Assembly (NCBI GenBank): GCA_003154335.1
Contig: PMDE01000041.1
Location: forward strand, 38,559-47,117
Length of the DNA stretch: 8,559 bases
Source: Methanoregula sp.
GTDB taxonomy: Archaea; Halobacteriota; Methanomicrobia; Methanomicrobiales; Methanospirillaceae
Direction: 5' to 3'
Shown here: piece after piece, positions 1 to 5,770 of the stretch
Position numbering within the stretch: position 1 is the stretch's first letter
How the letters are laid out: each line of letters opens with the position of its first letter
Program-made: the position numbers and the translations under genes
The notes under the pieces: generated by a model
Database searches by the model: none
Told to the model about the DNA's origin: nothing
The model's input: the letters and a program-made list of their open reading frames with translations, nothing else

Positions 1-309
1 GCCGAGTCTTCGGTGATATTGCTCCTTAAAACAGAATTTCTACAGAGCAAATTATTTCAGTTTTTCATGAAACCAGGATGCACGGCCGGAGTTCGTGGCA
101 AAAGAGTTGGTGGAGTGAAAAAATGGCAAGGGGATATATTCAGGGAGGAAAGGAGCAAAATCGATCACGATGATTCCCGCAATTATAAGTCCATATTTCA
201 AAATCTGTAACTCATACAAAATGGTAAATATCCGGTCAGAGAGATCGAAGCATCCCCGGGGAACTGTCCTTTGAGAGAGAAGGCGTTTGCCGGGAATGGA
301 GCGAAAATC
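1..309. other. Left-end region without a supported gene
   Basis: No ORF here has convincing protein-like sequence on either strand. Visible items are a CCGA-GTCT-TCGG hairpin at the extreme left (2-13) that could belong to a gene outside the window, and TATA-like stretches AATTATAAG (181-189) and TAAATATCC (223-231) that could serve the gene starting at 310. Confidence 0.35.
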
Positions 310-624
310 ATGCGATGTATTATTGAGTGCTGGATACCGGCAGAAGATGGTAACTGCAGCCTTCTTGACGGCACAATGCCTGGCAGGATACAAAAATATC
401 TCGAAGCCGTGAAACCGGAGGCAGTATACTTTACCGTTAAGGATGGACAGAGGACAATGATCGTTATAGCAGATATTCCCAGCGAGGACAAGATGGTTGC
501 AACATTAGAGCCGCTCTGGCTGGACTGGAATGGTTCGGTAACCTGCACGCCCGTAATGACGCTTGCAGACCTGCAGAAATCCGGAAAGGATATGGAGAAA
601 CTTGCCAAGGAAAGGGAAACCTAG
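310..624 (+). CDS. Small conserved hypothetical protein, predicted dimeric alpha/beta-barrel fold
   Basis: A 104-residue soluble protein of unknown function. The ATG at 310 is chosen over the in-frame TTG at 271 because a GGAG site (298-301) lies 8 nt before it and because MRCIIECWIP then opens with a beta strand. The visible pattern is beta strand (residues 1-9), helix around IQKYLEAVKPEA (27-38), strands VYFTVKDG and MIVIADI (39-56), helix DKMVATLEPLW (60-70), strand SVTCTPVM (76-83), and an amphipathic tail. This beta-alpha-beta-beta-alpha-beta order resembles ferredoxin-like dimeric alpha/beta-barrel proteins. From memory, similar short proteins with a VKPEAVYF-type segment and a PVMT..DLQKA-type end occur in methanogens and bacteria. 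It has no signal peptide and no membrane segment. It stands alone, with more than 400 nt of non-coding DNA after it. The existence of the gene is fairly secure; its function is not known. Confidence 0.8.
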   Translation: MRCIIECWIPAEDGNCSLLDGTMPGRIQKYLEAVKPEAVYFTVKDGQRTMIVIADIPSEDKMVATLEPLWLDWNGSVTCTPVMTLADLQKSGKDMEKLAKERET

Positions 625-717
625 ATCCGTAATTTTGAAGGGGAAAATTGTCAACGAATACCCCTAACAGAAGACAGGAAAAAGAGGGATATATGCGATC
701 AGATTCACAAAAATTGT

Positions 718-851
718 ATCAGTGCGCGTCCCTCTTCTGCGCATATTTACCCCGGAAAAATGTTGTATTGACGTAACTGCTCGGGATAACGCCGAATTTC
801 ATAACATGCCAGGAAATGTTCCCGGTCCATCAGTGTATCGCTGATTTTTTT
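718..851 (+). ncRNA. Candidate small RNA (speculative)
   Basis: A TATA-like GATATATG (689-696) could place a transcription start near 718-720. The interval then runs through a hairpin with arms CC-A-GGAA (809-815) and TTCC-C-GG (819-825). It ends at an ATCAG/CTGAT hairpin followed by seven T (829-851), which is terminator-like. There is no ORF inside, and the end lies about 195 nt before the next start codon. An alternative TATA, CATATTTA (742-749), would give a shorter RNA starting near 772. The promoter, RNA and ends are all inferred, and no family is recognised. Confidence 0.25.
829..851 (+). terminator. Hairpin plus T7 terminator-like element
   Basis: ATCAG (829-833), a 7-nt loop and CTGAT (841-845) form a 5-bp stem that runs directly into seven T (845-851). 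No protein gene ends just upstream, since the previous stop is at 624. It could therefore close a small RNA or a long 3' UTR of the first gene. Confidence 0.45.
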
Positions 852-1045
852 ATTGTAACCATATCAGGGAGCCGGTTTGGATTTTACAGAACGGACACAC
901 GTGCGTTTAAAAAAACAAATATCGTCCTATTGCATTATTGGAGTTGATGGATTGGGCCAAAGGATTGCTCTGGACTGGGGAGCTCCCTAGCAACATGATA
1001 CCTTATGAAACATTTGAATATCTCGTTGATTAATATCAGACCCAT

Positions 1046-1876
1046 ATGATTTTTGATAAAGATCCATCCCTTCAAGGTGTGCCGCAAAAAAAACTGGCGG
1101 TCCTCATCGATGCCGACAATGCCCAGCCCGAAATTATCGAAGGTCTGCTGGCTGAAATTGTCCTCTATGGTATAGCGAGCGTGAAGAGGATTTACGGGAA
1201 CTGGACAACCCCCAACCTTCAGCCCTGGAAAGAAGTTTTGCTGAATTACTCAATCCAGCCCATACAACAATTTGATTACACGAAAGGAAAGAATGCAACG
1301 GATTCGGCTTTGATTATTGACGCAATGGACCTCCTGTACACCGATAAATTCGATGGTTTTTGCATAGTTTCGAGTGACAGTGATTTCACCCGGCTGGCAC
1401 AGAGGATCCGCGAATCCGGGCTTCTGGTCTACGGGTTCGGCGAGAGAAAAACTCCAAAGCCCTTTGTCCAGGCCTGTGATAAATTTGTCTATACCGAGAT
1501 ACTGCGTAAGACCCGGCTGATCGACGAACAGCCTCCTGAAACCCAGAAGGAATCAAAACCGGGTAAAAATCTTGAGCAGCTCAGGAGTGACGCAGGATTA
1601 TTGAACCTGCTGCGGTCCGCAGTTGATGCATGTTCCAATAATGATGGATGGGCAAACCTTGCAGATGTGGGAGGGAATATTGTCAACCAGTCCCCGGACT
1701 TCGATCCCCGCAATTATGGGTATAAAAAACTCAAGGATCTTGTGGAAGCAACGGATCTTTTTGAGATAGATGAGAAAAAGATCGGGGATTCCCGGGCAAA
1801 AGTCGTATATATCAAGGATAAAAAATTCAAAACAATTCAGTTTTCGCCGACATATATAAGAAAAATCCACAAGTAG
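1046..1876 (+). CDS. NYN-domain (LabA/DUF88-like) ribonuclease with C-terminal OST-HTH/LOTUS domain
   Basis: A 276-residue cytoplasmic protein, predicted to be a metal-dependent ribonuclease with an RNA-binding tail. The NYN (PIN-like) domain covers about residues 14-155. It shows the acidic site residues expected of the family: IDADNA (D22, D24, N25), NATDSALIIDA (D86, D92) and VSSDSDF (D111, D113), plus the typical QQFDYTKGKN stretch and GFGERKTPKPF. A charged, proline-rich linker (about 158-176) joins it to an OST-HTH/LOTUS winged helix at about 177-257, marked by GYKKLKDLVEATDLFEI. LOTUS domains are known to bind RNA, and in several cases G-quadruplex RNA. The start ATG has no Shine-Dalgarno site; a weak TATA-like GAATATC about 25 nt upstream fits a leaderless transcript. 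The gene converges on the ferritin gene with only 29 nt between stops. The domain call is confident; the RNA substrate cannot be inferred. Confidence 0.93.
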   Translation: MIFDKDPSLQGVPQKKLAVLIDADNAQPEIIEGLLAEIVLYGIASVKRIYGNWTTPNLQPWKEVLLNYSIQPIQQFDYTKGKNATDSALIIDAMDLLYTDKFDGFCIVSSDSDFTRLAQRIRESGLLVYGFGERKTPKPFVQACDKFVYTEILRKTRLIDEQPPETQKESKPGKNLEQLRSDAGLLNLLRSAVDACSNNDGWANLADVGGNIVNQSPDFDPRNYGYKKLKDLVEATDLFEIDEKKIGDSRAKVVYIKDKKFKTIQFSPTYIRKIHK

Positions 1877-1886
1877 GATTTCAAAT

Positions 1887-1911
1887 AAAAAATGAATAGA
1901 ATAACCTATTC
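1887..1911 (-). terminator. Terminator of the ferritin gene
   Basis: Read on the minus strand, GAATAG, a 6-nt loop and CTATTC form a perfect 6-bp hairpin (1911-1894). It overlaps the ferritin stop codon and is followed by A and six T (1892-1887). The convergent NYN gene stops only 18 nt before this hairpin on the other strand, so it may also serve that gene. Confidence 0.6.
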
Positions 1912-2394
1912 CCGCTTGCCAAGCTGATGGTCAAGGTAGAAGAGGTGCCCGACAATGTCTCCCACGCATTGTACCTGGGCAAGAATGTCGCGTGAGTGCT
2001 CCTCTTCTTCTACCTGTTCCTTCACGAACCACTGGAGCATCTCAAAGGTCGCGTGATCTTTTTCCTTCAGAGCGAGGTCTACAATCCCGTTGATCATTGC
2101 CGTGACTTTCTGCTCATGTGCGTAAACCTCTTCAAACACTTTACCGGCCGATGACCATTTTGTTTTGGGAGCTTCAATATCGATCAGACTGACTTTTCCT
2201 CCTTTGGCAATAATGTAGTCATAGATCTTCAATGCATGGACCTGCTCTTCTTTTGCCTGTATTCTCATCCAGTGGGCAAATCCTTTCATGGTTACCGTTT
2301 CGAAATGGGCAGACATTGCAAGGTACAGGTAGGCCGAGTAGAATTCGCGATTTACCTGTTTGTTCAGGGCTTGTTCAATGGTTTTGGAAATCAT
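1906..2394 (-). CDS. ftnA: Non-heme ferritin, iron storage
   Basis: A 162-residue bacterial-type ferritin, which assembles into a 24-subunit shell, oxidises Fe(II) and stores the ferric mineral in the cytoplasm. With the ATG at 2394 as residue 1, the ferroxidase ligands fall exactly on E. coli FtnA numbering: E17, E50, H53, E94 and Q127, with the conserved Y24 and the extra site-C ligand E130. This match is why the ATG is preferred over the in-frame GTG at 2403. An AAAGTGA ribosome-binding-like stretch just upstream also supports it. The four-helix bundle is complete, with helices at about 4-32, 38-65, 84-112 and 115-145 and a short fifth helix near the end. The gene is followed by a clear terminator and converges with the NYN gene. 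In a strict anaerobe it would help limit iron-driven oxygen damage. Family assignment is very secure; the symbol is by similarity. Confidence 0.97.
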   Translation of the reverse strand: MISKTIEQALNKQVNREFYSAYLYLAMSAHFETVTMKGFAHWMRIQAKEEQVHALKIYDYIIAKGGKVSLIDIEAPKTKWSSAGKVFEEVYAHEQKVTAMINGIVDLALKEKDHATFEMLQWFVKEQVEEEEHSRDILAQVQCVGDIVGHLFYLDHQLGKRE

Positions 2395-2439
2395 TTTTTT
2401 CACTTTCTTTTACCCGGTAATGGTTTTTCGCTAAGTTAT

Positions 2440-2477
2440 GCTTTTGTATACGGGTATAATTCTGAACCATATACAAC
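2440..2477 (-). promoter_or_regulatory. Probable ferritin promoter region
   Basis: On the minus strand this AT-rich stretch holds two TATA-like boxes: TGTATATGG (2475-2467) and TTATAC (2458-2453). Starts about 25 nt downstream would give leaders of about 35-50 nt before the ATG at 2394. No clear iron-regulator (DtxR/Fur type) palindrome was recognised. Confidence 0.3.
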
Positions 2478-2535
2478 GGAGGCTGTGTTTCTGCACCGGG
2501 ATTTTTGATAGAAGTACGTCGGCAATCTTTCTATC

Positions 2536-2676
2536 CTATTTCTTATGGGCAGTCACGCGAGTCATATCATGGTCTTTATTGTCCCTTACTTTTTCTTTGT
2601 GAGTCTTTACGTTTTCAGCATCAAACTCAGTTACCGATGGTTTAGTACCGTCGTCGACTTTTTTTATGTCAGTCAT
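2536..2676 (-). CDS. Small, highly charged hypothetical protein (46 aa)
   Basis: A 46-codon ORF too short for usual gene-calling cut-offs. It starts at ATG 2676 (MTDIKKVDDGTKPSV) and ends at TAG 2536. The product is strongly hydrophilic, with about a third of its residues Lys, Arg or His and many Asp and Glu. It has no Cys and no hydrophobic core, so it is probably disordered or a small nucleic-acid- or protein-binding factor. Support comes from GGAG 12 nt before the ATG, a TATA-like ATTTATTTA at 2761-2753 that would give a leader of about 55 nt, and the absence of any better ORF here. The hydrophobic plus-strand ORF across the same bases is its antisense shadow. It precedes ferritin on the same strand, but the ferritin has its own promoter-like region, so co-transcription is uncertain. 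Family unknown. Confidence 0.45.
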   Translation of the reverse strand: MTDIKKVDDGTKPSVTEFDAENVKTHKEKVRDNKDHDMTRVTAHKK

Positions 2677-2752
2677 TATGTTTTCCAACTCCGTTCCCTG
2701 AAGCAGGCTTTTGTTTTTCCCTGTCAGAGCACCCCTTCATGCAGCGGGAAAG

Positions 2753-2761
2753 TAAATAAAT
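2753..2761 (-). promoter_or_regulatory. TATA-like box for the 46-aa ORF
   Basis: Read on the minus strand the bases are ATTTATTTA. Transcription would start near 2731, leaving a leader of about 55 nt with GGAG near its end. This is a weak consensus match in an AT-rich stretch. Confidence 0.3.
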
Positions 2762-2960
2762 ATCATTCGTTGTTGCAAAATCTGAAACAATCCGGAACCG
2801 AGTGTTTCTTCAATTAGACGCTTATCAGATCGCTTATTCGTCAGAGTTCATGTGTTCCCGTCCGAAGATCCTTTTTTAGTTTTCCAGTCACCGGGAGGAA
2901 TGAGAAAACACGGAACCGGTCAAACGATCAGTTGGGAATATTTTACCACAGTTCAGCAAT

Positions 2961-2968
2961 CTATATAC
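2961..2968 (+). promoter_or_regulatory. TATA box of the PaaK/F390-synthetase-like gene
   Basis: CTATATAC (2961-2968) is a good archaeal TATA box, followed by a T-rich tract. A start 25-27 nt downstream would fall about 5-8 nt before the ATG at 2997, giving a very short leader. This agrees with the lack of a strong Shine-Dalgarno site. Confidence 0.55.
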
Positions 2969-2996
2969 CTTTTTTCCACGATGCTCTGTACGAGCA

Positions 2997-4361
2997 ATGC
3001 CAAAGTACTATGATCAAAAAATCGAGACTATGGACCGTGACAGTCTTGATTCACTGATCGATGAGCGGGTAAGGTATACCATCCGGTACGCCCATGAAAA
3101 CTCCCCTTTCTACCGGCACTGGTTCCGACAGAACGGAATCGATCCGGGCGATATCAGGGTCCACGAGGACCTGCTCTTGCTCCCTGTCGTCTCTGGCCGT
3201 ACCATCCGCGAGAACCAGCCACCGAACACCCCGGATTTCCAGTTCCTTTCATCGGGAGTAGGAGACGTGTTCACTATCCAGGAGACGAGCGGTACGAGCG
3301 GCACACCTAAGAGTTTCTTTCTCACCTGGGACGACTGGAAGAGGTATGCAGCGAAATACGCCCGGAGTTTTGTCTCTCAGGGGTTCGGACCCGAAGACCG
3401 GGTGGTCGTATGTGCCTCGTATGGCATGAATGTGGGAGCAAACACCATGACGCTTGCAGCCCAGAGACTGGGGATGACCATCATACCGTTTGGCAAGTGT
3501 GATTTTGCGTCGAGGGCCATCACGGCGTACCGTCCGACCTCGATCGTGGGAAGCGTATTCAAACTCCTTCGCCTTGCTCACCGGCTTGAACAGGAAGGTA
3601 TCCGCTTACAGGATACTTCGATCCTGAGGCTGGTCGTAGGAGGTGAGAGTTTTTCCGATGAGTCCCGTGCGTTCCTCGCAGAGACGTGGGGGTGTCCGGT
3701 ATACAATACGTACGGGAGCACTGAAGGGACGATGTGCGGGGAGTGCACCGAACTCGCCGGGCTGCACGTCCCCGAAGACCTCGTCCATCTGGACATTTAT
3801 GATCCCCAGATGAAATCATTTGTGTCAGACGGCAACTGCGGTCGGGCAATCCTCACAACGCTCCTCCCGGAGGGCTCAAAAACAGGCACCCTCCTGCTCA
3901 ATTATGATACCGAGGATACAACCTCAGTACTCTCAAGGGAGCGGTGTAATTGCGGCAGGACTCACATGCGGATTTACAACCCGCAGAGGGAGGCCGAAAC
4001 AGTCTGGATCCTGGGGAGTTCCGTGAACCGCGTAGATGTGGAGGGAGGTATCTTCCAAAAGGAAAGCATGCAGTTTCTCAATGGTGAATACGAGGCCTTC
4101 ATCTATGATGGCGGATCACCGGGAGATGTTGTGATGCGGGTAAGCCTGGAGTGCAAGGATCCGGAAAACACAGACCGTAGACTCATCGAAGACCGTTTTG
4201 TCGGCCATTTCTTAAAAAACAAGAGACATCTTGCACCGTATTACGAGGACAATACCTTTTCCTTGGTATTCACTTTTGTTCATCCCGGGGAGCTTGAGCT
4301 GCACAAACTCAAAGGAAGGCAAAAACGCCTCGTAGACCGCCGGTCGGGACGGGGTACGTAA
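2997..4361 (+). CDS. AMP-forming ligase of the PaaK family, probable coenzyme F390 synthetase
   Basis: A 454-residue cytoplasmic adenylating enzyme. It opens with YYDQKIETMDRDSLDSL and has RYAHENSPFYR (30-40), both typical of the phenylacetate-CoA ligase family. ATP-binding motifs are TSGTSGTPK (97-105) and NTYGSTEG (237-244). The position of the usual RYRTRD is occupied by NYDTED (302-307). Cysteines C247, C250, C317 and C319 (MCGEC and CNCGRTHMRI) suggest the zinc-like site seen in PaaK relatives. The end KGRQKRLVDRR (439-449) matches the C-terminal lysine motif, with K443 the likely catalytic lysine. In methanogens this family includes coenzyme F390 synthetase (FtsA), which joins AMP or GMP to cofactor F420 and responds to redox state and oxygen. 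That role is preferred from length and organism type. An aryl-CoA ligase cannot be excluded. The gene is monocistronic and near-leaderless, and converges with the cobalamin-binding gene. Confidence 0.93.
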   Translation: MPKYYDQKIETMDRDSLDSLIDERVRYTIRYAHENSPFYRHWFRQNGIDPGDIRVHEDLLLLPVVSGRTIRENQPPNTPDFQFLSSGVGDVFTIQETSGTSGTPKSFFLTWDDWKRYAAKYARSFVSQGFGPEDRVVVCASYGMNVGANTMTLAAQRLGMTIIPFGKCDFASRAITAYRPTSIVGSVFKLLRLAHRLEQEGIRLQDTSILRLVVGGESFSDESRAFLAETWGCPVYNTYGSTEGTMCGECTELAGLHVPEDLVHLDIYDPQMKSFVSDGNCGRAILTTLLPEGSKTGTLLLNYDTEDTTSVLSRERCNCGRTHMRIYNPQREAETVWILGSSVNRVDVEGGIFQKESMQFLNGEYEAFIYDGGSPGDVVMRVSLECKDPENTDRRLIEDRFVGHFLKNKRHLAPYYEDNTFSLVFTFVHPGELELHKLKGRQKRLVDRRSGRGT

Positions 4362-4392
4362 TTCCGGATTCACAGGCTGCAAGCCACCCTGA

Positions 4393-4408
4393 GGGAAATT
4401 TCTTTCCC
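4393..4408. terminator. Hairpin between convergent genes
   Basis: GGGAAA, a 4-nt loop and TTTCCC form a perfect 6-bp stem in the 59-nt gap between the two convergent stop codons. No T-run follows on either strand, so its role as a shared terminator is only suggested by position. Confidence 0.35.
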
Positions 4409-4420
4409 ACCAGTGATTGT

Positions 4421-5503
4421 TCACCTCCGTTCAGGCATGAGACGGCTGGCTACAACAATTGCCTCTCCTGCATCTCCCGCGTACGCATCAGCGCCAATCT
4501 GTTTCCAGAGCTCAGGAACAACCCTGAACGGGTATCCACCAACAATGATTTTTACTCCCGCTGTCCCCGGGTCCGCACGTAGGGAGCGGATCAGGTACTG
4601 GACATCGGGAAGGTGGCGGGGCATGGTCGTGGACAGGGCGACAACATCAGCCTTCCGTTCCTGCACCGCACCAAGGATACTCTGAACCGGGGTGTTTGCC
4701 CCGATAAAATACGTGTCATAACCGTCCATGTGGAAACAGTCGGCCACCATACGGATCCCGATATCATGAAGCTCCGGCCCAACACTGGCAGCGACGACGG
4801 TCATTGCCTTTCGCACCATTTCTCCCCCGCTCAAGGGAAGGCCCGGGTCGCTCAGTCGGGCCATGAATGTTTCGATAGTGGCAGTTACAAAATGTTCCTG
4901 GGCAATACTGACCTGTTGCAGTTGCCAGAGTCTTCCGGTCTCCTGCAGTACCGGCTCGAACACATGGATACAGATATTCTTCACCGGAATGCCGGCTCCG
5001 GCTGCATCCTCAAGCACCTTCCCCGCCAGCGGCTGGTCAGCAGCGATGACAGCGGCGAGGAAAGACCGGGCTATATCCGCGTGAGGGTTAGCCGGGGTTA
5101 TGCACGAAGGGATATTCGTCCCGATAGAATCGAGCCCTGCCAGGCCACCGGCGATGAAGGCCTCCGCCTGGTTACGGAAATCGGGGGGCATTTCCTGTTT
5201 GAGGACTTCGCCCAGAGCAACAAGAACCAGGTGTTCATGGTTCTTCGGAAAGTGCAAAGCGGTGAGATGCACTTTTGCCCAGCAGGAGTGTTCGATGAGC
5301 AATGCCGGGTTACCGATAGCAAGCGATTCCTCAAGACTGCTTATACTATCCCTGAACTCCTCCAGAACCCGCATCTTTTGGAAAGCGCTGAAGGTGCGCC
5401 AGATGCCCGGGTGTCCCCTGCTGAACTGGTCCAGGGCCTTTTCTGCAAGGTAATCCCGATCCAGTTTGACCGGACGGTATACCGGTAATCCTGCCTGATC
5501 CAT
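4421..5503 (-). CDS. Cobalamin-binding sensor-like protein with W-x9-EH motif
   Basis: A 360-residue cytoplasmic protein in three parts. Residues about 38-128 form an all-helical N-terminal domain of unclear role, not a MerR-type DNA-binding domain. Residues about 140-218 are a B12-binding-2 helical cap with W193, nine residues, then E203-H204: the W-x9-EH pattern that places adenosylcobalamin in CarH/LitR photoreceptors. Residues about 232-355 are a Rossmann-type B12-binding domain with E244-L-H246-D-I-G249, 41 residues, S291-T-T293, 28 residues, then G322-G323. H246 is the expected lower axial cobalt ligand. Corrinoid methyltransferase partners share the second domain but normally lack W-x9-EH. 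No kinase, HTH or methyltransferase domain is attached and no such gene adjoins, so a partner must act in trans. The start ATG follows a G-rich stretch (GGGG) weakly like a ribosome-binding site. Domain assignment is strong; light or B12 sensing is inference. Confidence 0.93.
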   Translation of the reverse strand: MDQAGLPVYRPVKLDRDYLAEKALDQFSRGHPGIWRTFSAFQKMRVLEEFRDSISSLEESLAIGNPALLIEHSCWAKVHLTALHFPKNHEHLVLVALGEVLKQEMPPDFRNQAEAFIAGGLAGLDSIGTNIPSCITPANPHADIARSFLAAVIAADQPLAGKVLEDAAGAGIPVKNICIHVFEPVLQETGRLWQLQQVSIAQEHFVTATIETFMARLSDPGLPLSGGEMVRKAMTVVAASVGPELHDIGIRMVADCFHMDGYDTYFIGANTPVQSILGAVQERKADVVALSTTMPRHLPDVQYLIRSLRADPGTAGVKIIVGGYPFRVVPELWKQIGADAYAGDAGEAIVVASRLMPERR

Positions 5504-5630
5504 TTCTCTTTTCCCCCGTTCCCCGTTTTAAGATAGAATCAGGCTGATTGGTTATTATCTTTCTCTATGTCGTACCGAAAACATCCAAGGCCCGATACGC
5601 CGCCCAAATTCCTCCGCGAACATCTGAAAA

Positions 5631-5643
5631 TAAACATTGTTTA
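5631..5643. promoter_or_regulatory. 13-bp perfect palindrome, possible operator
   Basis: TAAACA-T-TGTTTA is a perfect inverted repeat with a one-base centre. It lies about 130 bp before the cobalamin-protein start, upstream of that gene's TATA-like box. Symmetry and position suggest a protein-binding site, but it is further from the promoter than most archaeal operators. Confidence 0.3.
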
Positions 5644-5742
5644 CGAAGTCGATTAATAACGCCAGGGTAGTGCCCGTTTTAACCCAGTCAACCCAGGGGT
5701 TATTAAGAAAATAAATGAAATAACCTTCCCGGATCTATCATG

Positions 5743-5762
5743 AAAAAAATCCGGTATCCGGA
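5743..5762 (-). terminator. Terminator of the VOC gene
   Basis: Read on the minus strand, TCCGG-ATA-CCGGA forms a 5-bp GC-rich hairpin followed at once by seven T (5749-5743). It begins about 9 nt after the VOC stop codon, the expected place for an intrinsic terminator. Confidence 0.65.
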
Positions 5763-5770
5763 ACCCCGGA

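Larger units (their letters stand above)
625..1045. other. Intergenic region with several inverted repeats
   Basis: This 421-nt stretch has no convincing ORF on either strand. It contains AAGAGGGA (682-689) and its perfect complement TCCCTCTT (729-736). ATATGCG (691-697) and CGCATAT (740-746) are also complementary, and the two pairs interleave. Further right are a hairpin at 809-825, a hairpin followed by seven T (829-851), the palindrome GGGAGCTCCC (977-986), and TTGCT/AGCAA arms (965-969 and 989-993). This density of structure suggests an RNA or regulatory role, but no known RNA family was recognised. Confidence 0.5.
5504..5770. other. Intergenic region upstream of the cobalamin-protein gene
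   Basis: No ORF is supported here. It should hold the promoter of the minus-strand cobalamin-binding gene. AGATAATAAC (5560-5551, minus) is the best TATA-like box, about 50 nt before the ATG. The region also contains the palindrome TAAACA-T-TGTTTA (5631-5643), a TAACCC/GGGTTA inverted pair (5680-5685 and 5697-5702), and the terminator of the next gene at its right end. Confidence 0.4.

Noticed and set aside
52..393. 113-codon minus-strand ORF at the left end
   Set aside because: It overlaps the first gene in antisense and has no start signal or recognisable family.
2507..2535. GATAGAA/TTCTATC inverted repeat after the 46-aa ORF
   Set aside because: The 15-nt loop, AT-rich stem and lack of a T-run on the relevant strand make it a poor terminator.
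2545..2817. 90-codon hydrophobic ORF on the plus strand
   Set aside because: It is antisense to the charged 46-aa ORF. Its hydrophobicity is the expected mirror of Lys/Asp/Glu codons, and it has no ribosome-binding site.
2901..3011. 37-codon ORF preceded by GGGAGGA just before the ligase gene
   Set aside because: The GGAGG is only one base from the ATG, and the frame runs through the ligase TATA box and start codon. Probably chance.
4212..4431. Perfect GGAGGTGA on the minus strand at the end of the cobalamin-protein gene, followed by short frames
   Set aside because: The bases are the last Arg codons and stop of that gene (CGG AGG TGA). The frames downstream are antisense to the ligase end and have no family-like sequence.
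4613..5488. 291-codon plus-strand ORF
   Set aside because: It is the antisense shadow of the cobalamin-binding gene, whose motifs are complete on the minus strand.
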